Below the pieces are notes generated by a model. The model was not told the DNA's origin, did no database searches, and saw only the letters and a list, made by a program, of their open reading frames with translations. Below, one piece after another: positions 27,356-39,300 of a stretch of 64,000 nucleotides of DNA. This DNA comes from an uncultured Saprospiraceae bacterium. Its GTDB lineage: Bacteria > Bacteroidota > Bacteroidia > Chitinophagales > Saprospiraceae. Numbering within the stretch: position 1 is the first letter of the stretch; each line of letters begins with the position of its first letter. The DNA lies in assembly GCA_937995755.1 (NCBI GenBank), contig CALKJD010000018.1, positions 27,593 to 91,592 of the forward strand, in the 5' to 3' direction. The translations under genes and the position numbers were made by a program.

Positions 27356-30300
27356 TTGTTGTACATCCAACTCAAACGTAGGCACCTCTGCAGAAACGGT
27401 TACCGTTACATTGTCTGTATTAGTACACATTGTCTCTGTGTTAGTCACTACAAGAGTATATACACCTGCATTAGTAACTGTAATTTGAGCTAATGTAGGG
27501 TCAGCTATTTCTGCTCCACCAGCTTCTGTCCAAAGATAAGTAAAGTTAGGTCCAGTAGAACTTGCTCCTCCAATCGTACCAGAAGTAGTTTCACAATCAA
27601 GAACTGGCGCCATACCTGCATCTGCATTCGGCACTGCCTCTATTACAACTTCTACCATTTCAGAGACATCCATACATGGTGCATCTCCAACGATACTATA
27701 AGTAAATGAATATGTTCCAGCTGCTTGACCAGCGATATCAAAAGTCCCTGTAGGATCGAATGCTCCACCTGTAGAAGAAGATGTTTCCATCCATGTTCCG
27801 CCTGCATCTTCACCCATCAATAATTCTTCAAGATTAACTATCTCTGTTTCATCTTCACAGAATACAGTATCCCTAGGCATACCTGCAAATGCTGGATTAG
27901 AAACCTCGATAGATGTCTCCCAAGTATCTTGACAATCTTCTTCTGGATTATCCATTGTATACATTAGTACATATACTCCAGCGTCTACATCAGTAAGGTC
28001 CACACTATTCGCCGTAACTGTCAACTCTGTAGATGACCATGTTCCAGGGAATGTAGCATTATTATATTGTGTCAAATCAACTACTCCTTCATCAGAACAT
28101 TCGATTGATGGATCTAATGGTGCCGCTAAAGGACAAAGACAAGGATCTGTATTTATTTCAATTGTATAACTCTGAGGAATACATGGTGCATCACTCATAA
28201 TAGTATACGTGAAAGTAAATGCCATATCTCCTGGCACACCTACGAAGCTTACATTGGAATAATCAGTAAGGTCAACGCCTGCCCCATCAGTATCAGTCCA
28301 AACTCCATTTGGTTCGCCATCTATTACTAGAGTATTGAAGTCTAAGAAATTAGCTCCATTCTCTGTACCCGTGCTGACACATACATCTGTATCCATTCCA
28401 AGTACTGCAAAATTCTGTGCAGATACAGATAGTATAACTGTACTATCTGGCTGACAGTTAGTCGCTGGTACTGGATCTAAAGTATACGTGAGCATATAGT
28501 CTCCTGCAGGTAAGTCTAAATCTAGCTCTGTACCATTAAGAATTACATTAGCTCCTAGCGGATCTATTACAGTCCAAGCTCCAGTGCCGATCATAGGGTC
28601 TTGCAGTGTAGTTAAGTCTAATGGTATAGTCTCTGAGTTACATACTGGTGCTGGCTCCATTACATTGATATTAGGACAATCACAGTTTGCTACTGTTACT
28701 ACTACTGTAGTGCTCGCAGGCATACATGGTGCAGTTGCAGCAGTTGTGAAAGTAAATTCCCATACAGAATTAATAGGTAGACCATCAAAATTAACACTAG
28801 TAACATTATTAATTAAGTCTGGGTTAGTGTCTTCTATCGCTTCTGATCCTGGCTCAATACTCCATACTCCATTACCTACATCTCCAGAAATCAATTGTGT
28901 AAGATCCACAACAGTAGAGCCGACATCGGACATCACATTACAAGGTGATGCTGTAATTGAACTTACTTCTGGCTGATTAGATACTATGATATTGATAGGG
29001 AATTCGGAAGGACAATCGCCTCCTGGATCTGTATCAAATACATAGTTGAATGTATATAGTCCTGACGTTAACTGTGTCGTTCCATCATTAGAGTTGAATA
29101 CATTTCCAGCTTCTAAAACAACTGGTCCTGTAGTACCACCTATAACGTATACCCAAGTACCTGCCTCATCAGTAGTAATATAATCATCAAGATCAATAAT
29201 GCCAGAATCATTACAAATAGCATCTGGGTCAGTTATAGATACTTGAGGACAATTACAATCGATTACTTCTATTGTCACATCCGTAGATACAGGTCCACAT
29301 GGTGTTGTACCAGGCACTGTATAGGTAAATACGAATTCCGTTCCTGGAGCAACTAAATTACCATCAAATATATCTGGTACAGGGTCTCCATTTACGTCTG
29401 TCCAACTACCACCTGCTGTGGTGTTAGTAGAAAGCGTAGTATTAAGGTCTATAGTCGTTGGACCGTTTCCAGTATTCGCATTACATACAGTGTTATCTAC
29501 TGCCATAGCAATCGCTTCTTCAACTATTACAAATTGAGCCGTATTAGATTCTGCACAAGTGCCACCTACTGGACTTACAAGTGTCATAGTGAATTCGTAA
29601 GCACCAGCGGCTAATCCTGAAAGATCAACCATGGTACCTGCAACAGGTACCACATTAGCTCCAGTAGAAGTCCATGTGACATCTTCATTCGTGTTTTTCA
29701 ATTCATCAAGATCAAACATAACACCTTGAGTATTACAAAGTGTATCTGTAAGTACAGCTACAGATGGACACGTACAGTTAATAACCATTACAGTCATTGT
29801 ATCTCTTGCGTTCGTACAAGGATCCATTGCTGTATTCGTTCTATACTCAAATCGATATTCGCCTAAGTTTACATCTGTGAAATCAACTGCATTAAGATCA
29901 GCGAGATCTACTCCTGGATTATCTAAATCTATCCAAGTTCCTGATACACCTCCCACTACTTGATCATTGAAGTTCAATAATACACCTGGTGCTAAGCCAA
30001 CATCTGCTCTACATATATCTGTAAGTTCTGTTACTTCTACTGTAGGAGATATACTTGGTGTGATCGTAGTACAAGTAGAACCTGTACAACCCGCTGCAGT
30101 ATCTGTAACTGTAACACAATATGTTCCTCCACCCACTTCGATTGAGAATGTAGTACCTAAATCTGTACCTGCATCATCTTCCCATTGGTAAGTAATACCA
30201 GGACTATCTCCTGCACTTAATGTACCTGTATCTCCATCACAAAGTGAAAGCGTATTGAGTGATACGGATAAGTTAAGATCCTCAACAACTGTTACCGTTG

Positions 30301-33300
30301 AACTTGATGTACATCCAGCAGTATTAGTAACTATTACTGTATAATCTCCTGGTGTATTGATCACTACTTCCGCCGTAGTTGATATTTCTGTCATTCCTGA
30401 CATCCATGAATAAGAATCACCTCCTGATGCTGTCAAAGTAGTAGAACTACCTGCACAATATGAAAGTATCCCTGCAACTGAAACTGTCGGGTTAGGGTCT
30501 ACTTCTACTTCTATACTTTCCACACCGGTACAACCTGTAACGGCATCCGTAACTGTGACAACATATATAAAGTTAGTATCTCTATCCGCAGTAATAGTAG
30601 CTACACTTCCTGGATCAGGCATAACATTCCATTGGAAATCAGAATATAGTGCTGGATCATCTACAGATACTGTTGATGTCTCACCTACACAATGACTTCC
30701 ACCAGTAAGAGTAGGCTCTGCACCTGCATTGAGATCTAGTTCTATATCCTCTGTTCTAGCCTCACATCCATCTTGATCAATAGCGACTACAACTACACAG
30801 TTGTACACGTTAGGATCTATGGTCCAAGATGCCGTACTACCATTATTATCAAAAATAACGATACCATCACAAGTGTGTAATTCCATCATACTTACAGGAG
30901 GGCCTGAAGTAAAGAATCCTGCTGCATCTATAGTAACAGTTCCTCCTACTCCTCCACAAGGTATTTCAAAGTCTTGTACTAGTATAAATGGTTTTCCACC
31001 TACAGTAATTTCTATCTGTTCTGAGTTTTCACATCCATTAGCATCTGTTACATCTACGAAAACAGTATATGTACCTGGTGTACTTGTTTCCTCATATACA
31101 GTTAATACTCCATTATTATTAGCATTATTTCCTAAGTAATAATCGAGATTATTAAATCCAGGATCAACGTCCCAATTGATTGTAAATGGACCTGTTCCGC
31201 TAGTAAACTCTACTTCAATACTTAAGAGTTCTTCTTCAATATCATTTTGACAAACTGCATCTGCTGAAGGTAATAAGTCAAATTCAACTGGTGGATTCCA
31301 GAATACTTGCACTTCACTAGAACCTGTACAACCTAAGTCATCAGTTACGGTCACTACATACGTTGTAGTCGTCACTGGAGAAACAAATATATTAGGAGTC
31401 TGCTCAAACATAGGAGCTCCCCATTGATATTGATATCCCATACCTGTACCACCTGTTGGAGTAGCGATTACTTCTATCACATCACCATCACAAATAACAA
31501 GTGGGTTATTGAATGTTACTTCTATTTGTGGGTATACAATTACTTCTATAGTATTAGTAACACCAGGACAAGGCTTAGTAGGATCTACAGAGTAAACTTC
31601 ATAGAATACTGTTTCGACCACGCCAGATGTGTTAGTTAATGTATTATCTATAACTCCATTACCACCTGTGAACATAAAGTCAGTTTCACCATCGACACCA
31701 GGATTATCAATAACCTCTACTATGATATCTACTGCTGATCCATCTTCTGATGAAACGTTGATAGCTAGCATATCTGTGTTACATATCTCTGTATCGAGGC
31801 CTAAAACTTCTGGAGGCGTATCACAATTAATCTCCCAAGCTGGACCAGTAATAGATGGATCGATAATACAAGGATTATCCTCCCAACATCCTGAAACGGC
31901 ATCAGATGTAGTCTGAATTGAAATCTGTAGATCTTTATTTAATTCACAATCTTCATCAGGGACACCATCTCCATCTTCGTCTGTAAATGCTTTTACGACT
32001 AAGTCGAAACATACATCTACATCGACGTTGACACCTCCAGCAACTCCGAAGTTTTCTAATGGCACACATGATCCTCCAACACAAGTAGTACTACCACCTG
32101 CCGTATTATTAAACCATCCACTTGGTAGTGGTGAGTTAGGCGTCAATGGACCAGTACAAGGACAACTAGTATTACAAACTGTATTACAAAGTTGTAGTAA
32201 TCCATCATCATTCGTATAAGTACATAGGTTAGGTAAAGTATATATCGATGTACTTGTAGCACAAGGGCCTTCATAATCTACCCAAGCCCAACCTGCACCA
32301 AGGTCGATAGCCTCAAAATCTATATTTTCTAAATCCCATCCACTACCAAATGTAGGGATGATACCATGTAACCAGTCATTACCAGTACCTGCTGTGTTAT
32401 AGTTAAACTCTAAACAAACTTCTACTTCTTGTCCTGGACAGAAATTTTCAAAATCTTCCACTTCTACTACTTCACCATCAATCTTAGCTTCCCACTCTCC
32501 GTTACCACAATCAATAGCGTTTTCACCACTACATGCGATACATCCAAGTGACCCTGCATAATTTAGTGTAAAGTTAGGATCTTCAATCTCTCCAAGACCC
32601 GTAATCGCTACCCAATAAGTTGCTGGCGTTCCTGGAGGATCTTGAACGATAGGAATAGTAAGATATACATCATCCAATCCAGGTACTCCACATGGGATCG
32701 CTGGTGTTGGCGCTGGCTCAGGATCTGATACATTGATCATATCATCACAAGATCCAGTAGTTGACTGCCATATAGACCATGTCACATCAAAACCATCCGC
32801 TGTCACTTCTGTAAGTAATACTGTAGCATCAGGAGAATCTATATCTATCTGGTACCATACTGTTGGTCCCATATCACCCATACACGCTATATTCACATCT
32901 TCAGGACATGCAAAATCTAAACATCCTTCAATCGAGAGGATAGTCTCTCCATCTTCACAACTCGCTGGAGTTTCTGTCGTGAGCACTTCTGCATCTACAC
33001 ATTCATCAGCTGTACAATCACTATCTTTTTCAGTTGCAGAGATAGAAAACTCTCCACACTCTCCATCTGTAGAGGCTACCTTCACATAATAGACTAAAGT
33101 AGGATCACATAGTGCAACCGCTATTTCTACAGTTAAGTCTGTACAAGATGCTTCTATAAGCGTAAGGTTTCCAGGGTTACCGACGCCACCTGCTACAGTA
33201 CTAGAGTATACCTCTACAGTCATGTTTCCACTGATTGCCATACCTGCTGGATCCACGTTGACAAAAAATCCATCCGCTCCACCTGCTGGTGTAAATGAGT

Positions 33301-36300
33301 ACCATACTGCATTTTCATTTGAAGCGCCACCACATTCAAGGTTTGCCCAATCTGCTGCAGGATCATCTGTATTACCGATAGCACAACAAGTAGTACCTGT
33401 ATGCCCTGATGCTAGATCCCAAGGACCTGTATTATCTGCATCAGCAAACGGACTATCGTTAATCGGTGGTACATCTACTTTTATGTTCATTGTAATTTCG
33501 CCTTCATCTCCAGCTAAATCACTTCCTATTATTATTTGATATGTTTCACCTGGTGTAACAGGTACATCTTCAAGATTTATTTCACCATTACCCACTGATT
33601 GACAGTCGATAGCTACACCGGCAAATATATCATCACAATCAACCTGTACTACAGCTAGCTGTAAATTACCTGCAAAACCAGATATCAGATCTGTAGTAAT
33701 ATCTAAAAGAGTAGCACCTGGTTCGTTAGGAATTGTTACTTCATACCATACTGCTGGACCTTCCGTAAAGTCACAACCTGCAGCATCAGCAATAGCTTCT
33801 GGACAAGCATTCTCTGTAGATACATCCACAGGAATAAATTGACAATACTCATCACTTGTAATATCTATCATATGCGCTGGTCCCATTCCAGAACAGATAT
33901 CATTATCTACTGTTGGAGGAGCTGCTACAATTTGTATTTCAAAATCACCTTGATCCATATCTTCACCCGATGTAACTTGAATGAACCATTCTGATCCTTC
34001 CGGAGCACAATCGAGATCTAAAAATTGATCTCCAGCCTCACAAGATGTTTCAACCGCGGCAGGTAATCCTGCACAAGCTGCATCTGAGTATGGTCCTATA
34101 GCCATACCTACATTGCCTACGATAGTTACGTTAGAAAGTATTACTCTAAATCTACCAGATCCAGGAGGTACTACAAATGAATACCATACTGATGATACTT
34201 CACCACTTGAACAATCTGGATTAGCGGTCTCAGGAGTACAAGAAACTGTACTTGCTGGATTATCGACAACCATACCATCAAATAATTCGACAGCATCACA
34301 AGGGTCATCATTTACACAACCTGAATTAATTTCGAAACAATAATCGAAACTACCACCCACAGCACCTTGAGTACCTACGGCAATCCAATATTGCTGACCT
34401 GCTGCTGGTGCAGGAATCATTAATGGTCCTGAGTTAGCTACATTACCACCACCGACAATACAATTTCCGATTTGTGTAAGGGCAGCACAACTACCTTCAA
34501 AAATAGCTACTACTGGAGTATCAAAATCTGCATTAGTAATGGAAGCTGAGATAAACTCACCGTCTCCATCGTTAGTCACAGAATACCATACTACGTTATT
34601 TATTTCTACACCACAATCGCCTATAAATTCTGCACAGGCATTAGCATTACAATCTGTAACTGGAGTACAATCATCATCGGTAACTATTTCACCTTGATCT
34701 GCTCCACCGCCTAATACATCACACTCATCATTATCTATACATGTAGGATCTATTACGATTACTTCTAGGAGTATCTCAAATTCACCTGCAAGATCAGCTT
34801 CTGAACTTACCATAATGGAAAGCTCTGTACCTGGAGCTAAACAGTTAAGTGTTAATGGCTCGGTTAAAGATCCTGCATCACAAGTAGTTGATGTTGGAGT
34901 TGCTTGCATAGGTGTAGTACATGCTGGATCAAGTGTCACTACCCAAGCATTAATAGGTCCTGCGGCAGTGATAGATGGGAAAGAAATCTCTACCCCAGTC
35001 TCACCTGCACCCAATGTATATGAATACCAAACAGAAGATTCACCCTGCGCTGCTGCACAATTAGGATCTTGAAAATCTTCAGTAGCACAGAAGTTATTAC
35101 CCATAACCGATGTACCAGAAGTTAACGGTTCTGCCATACATGGGTCATCATTATCCGCTGGCGTCAATGTTTTTACTTGGAAATTAATAAGGCCTTCTGC
35201 TTGACCTGCGATCGCTACTGCGAAATAGTATGTCGTATTTTCAGCGAGTCCTACTATCTGCCCATCTGCAGTTACACAATCCTGCTCTAATACAAGATTG
35301 TCACAATCTCCACTGAAGATAGCTACATACTCACCTGCAGTTAAATCTAAAAATTCGAAACCGATACCGCCCATTGGCATTGGTGCTTCAAACCAGATCA
35401 CGGCATCTTCATCAAGTTCACATGCTGAAACTCCATCCAATTGAGGCGTCTCTGGACAAGCCCCTACGTTAGGTGTATTTATTGTTTCAAATTCACAATC
35501 GGTAAAGTTAATTGGGATTGCATTTGCACAAGCATCTTCATCTGGAACCCCAGAGTTATCTTCTGTTACTGTGATTGTAAATTCTCCTTCATTTCCTTCT
35601 GGAGATCCTACTGCGATGATTAGTACTGTTCCTGGAGCTACACATTCGTAATCTAGGTTTGTATTGATCGCTGCACAAGGATCGTCTCCGTCTACTTCTA
35701 CATTATTAGGATATACAGTACCTACACAGTCTGTGTATAACTCTACTGCTACATTAGTAGCTGGTACAGTACCTGATCCTGCGATAAATATAGTAAGGTC
35801 AGTACTCTTAGTCGATGCTACTGTATACTCGTAGTATACTACATGTGAATCCGTAGTACCTAAAGAACAGAAATCATTGGCTGGTGGTGTAGCACAAGCG
35901 GTAGTTCCTATTACTCCTCCTGCTCCTGTAGCTGAGATATCTTCTGCTCCTGGATTACAAATATCATTTGCTGGAGGTACTACTGATAATATATCAAATG
36001 TGAAAGCACCTTCATCAGCAGTCGCTGATCCGATACCTACAAGTATTACATCACCTGCATTATATGTCACGCCTGAGTTACCTTCATCTGTAAAACATCC
36101 TGCTGTACCGTCGAAAGTAAGAGTCCCACAAGCCCCAGTGAAGTATGTAGCATAAAATCCAGCCGTTAAGTCTGTAATCTCTAGTCCTACTGCATCTGCT
36201 GGTAATGTAACGGAATACCATACTACTGGATCCATGTCATAAGCACAACCATCTGCAGTAAATCCTTCTGGGCACGCAAATTCGTTAGTACCTGAAACCG

Positions 36301-39300
36301 TCAGTATCTCACAAGGAGTAGCTGACAAGTCAATAGGATCAGCATCCGCACATTCGTCGTTATCTGGACCTTCATTTTGTTCTGTTACTGTTATTGTAAA
36401 TTCTCCTTCATCTCCTTCTGGAGATCCTACTGCGATGATCAATGTCATCCCTGGAGAAACACATTCATAATTGAGCGCTGTACCAAGTGTAGTACAACCA
36501 TCCGCGCCTGCAATTTCCATATTGTTATACAGTAAACCTGCACAATCTTCAAACAAGCCTACTGAAACATCTGTCGTAGATACTCCTGCTCCATCTATCT
36601 GGATCGTCAAGTCTGTGTTATTATTTGCCATCACTGTGTAGCTATAATATACTACATGTGACGTCGCACCTAATGCACAATAGTCAAACGCTGGTGGAGT
36701 AGCACAAGCTGTTGTACCTGCAACACCGCCTGCGGCTGAACCAGTAATATCTTCTGCATTGGCACACATGTCGTTAGCTGGAGGAACTACAGATAATAAA
36801 TTAAATGAGAACATACCTTCATCAGCAGTAGCCGACCCAATACCTATAAAGATCTCATCACCTGCAGAGTATGTTACTTGAGAGTTACCCATGTCAGTAA
36901 AACATCCTGCTGCACCATCGAAAGTAAGTGCTCCACAAGCTCCTGTAAAGTATGTAGCGTAGAAGCCAGGAGTTAAGTCTGTAATCTCAAGACCTACTGC
37001 ATCTGCCGGCAATGTAACTGTATACCATACTACTGGATCCATGTCATACGCACAACCATCTGCTGTAAACCCTTCTGGACATGCAAATTCGTTAGTCCCT
37101 GAAACCATTAATATATCACAAGGAGTAGCTGACAAGTCAATAGGATCAGCATCCGCACATTCGTCGTTATCTGGACCTTCATTTTCTTCTGTTATAGTTA
37201 TTGTAAATTCACCCTCTTCTCCAAGGTCAGAACCTACTGCAATCCAAATAGTAGAACCGCCATCGACACATTCGTATCTTGTATCAGTTCCAAATCCGTT
37301 AGCACAAGCGTCAACAGAATTATCTAATTGAGCATAAGCACAATCTGTATATACTTCAAAAGCACCGCTAAGTGCTTCCACACCTGCGCCACCTGATCCT
37401 GTAACATTTATTACTACATCTGTATTATTAGTAGCCATTACTACGTATTGGTACCAAGTTACATGTGATGTAGTAGCATCAAAGCCACAAACATTACCAT
37501 CTGCTGATGCACAGTTATTATTACTTATAGCACCTGCTGCTGCATCCGCTGTTATATCTTCAGCATCTGCACATAAGTCATTTGCCGGTGGTACGATTGC
37601 TAATACATCAAAAGTATAAGCTGCCTCAGAAGATGGATCAGTACTCACTCCTACTAGATAAGAGTTACCCCCAGTCATACCCATAACTGTAGCCTCTGTG
37701 GTAACACAATCAGAATCGGCAAAAAACATTCCTGGTGTAGGACATACATTATCTGTAAATACTGTGACCGCTGCACCACCTGTTATATTAGAAATCATTA
37801 CTCCTGTAGCTGTACCTGGTAGTGTAATCTCATGCCACACCACTGATTGCATATCAAATGCACAAGCAGGACCTGTAAATCCTTCTGGACACGCGTTTAC
37901 CGTAGTACCTGAAAGTTCTACTGGCATACAATCGAGAAGTGCTACAGAGGCATCTGCGTTGACACAGTTATCATTAAACGGTACGCCCAAATCATTTTCA
38001 TCTACTGTAATATCAAAATCACCGCCATCTGTATTTGGTGATCCAACCGCTATTATTAATGTGGTTCCACCATCTACACATTCATAAACTACTTGTCCGC
38101 CAAGTGCCGCACAAGGGTCACCAGCAGAAGTACCGTATCCAGCCATTGCACCTCCACAATTGAGAAAGAGGTCTATTTCTGCTGCTCCGATAGTAGTACC
38201 TGATGTATTTGAGTTAGGTGAAATATCTACTGTTAAATTTGTTGTTGTTCCTGCTGCTGCAGCTACTGTATATTCATAATATACTACATGACCGTCATCT
38301 CCTACTGACTGAGTACAATAATCGAACTCTGTTGCAGATGCACATGTATTTGTTCCGTCCAGCGGAGAACCTTGAGTAAGTACTTCAGCGTCTACACAAT
38401 CATTATTTGCTGGTGTGGCCGACATTATTAATGATACTCCTCCTCCAGGCATTGGTCCTTGAGATTCTATAAGTACATAATATTGTGTTCCTGCAGTAAG
38501 CGATGTAAACGTAGCTATGGAATTTGAACTACCATCTAAGGTCGTTCCATCAGTACAATCTTCTAAACTCAATCCACCTCCACATGATCCGCTAAAAAGA
38601 GATAAGTTAGGATCTGCTTGTCCAGAAGCTGTATATATAAAGTTAACATCTGCATCGTCTGCTAAGGTAAACTCATACCATAAGTCTGGATTACCAACGA
38701 AATCTCCACAACTAGAAACCGCACCATAATCTGGATCTAACGGACTAGTAGGGCAAGTTTCATCAAAAAATGCATCCATATTGAAAATCAATTCACAAGT
38801 AGCAGGTATTGGTGTCCCAAAATTCATAGGAAGTGCTCCATCACAAACATTGTACGCGGGTGCTTCTGTCAACACTCTTATCCTGAGTTCCTCAAATCCA
38901 CTTATATCTGCGGCGAATCCAAAGGTATAGTCTGTACCATTTTCAAAATAGAAACATGGTATATCTTGAGAACCTAATGATCCTTCATACAATTGATCTG
39001 CACTACCATCTATCACACAATCCCCATCTTCGTCATATGAGAAATTATAATCCAAAGAACCTTGTCCTTCTAACCTTATAGTGTAATAACCTGATGTACC
39101 TGACCAATTCAATGTAATGAATCCAGTTTCATTGTAAGCAACACCGATATTCGTGAAATTGCCCTCATCCGTTGGGAAACTCATGGTAAAAGTCTCATCG
39201 AATGAATCATCTGCCGACTGCGTATTTGCTTGAGCATCTGCACATGCATCGAATGCTGGTTGGGCATATACGTTGACCGCTAATAATAGTAAGATTAATT

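Noticed and set aside
35564..37177. Repeated blocks that could be mistaken for a CRISPR array
   Set aside because: The period is 807 bases, the repeats are coding and in frame, and the spacers are not of unique, uniform short length.
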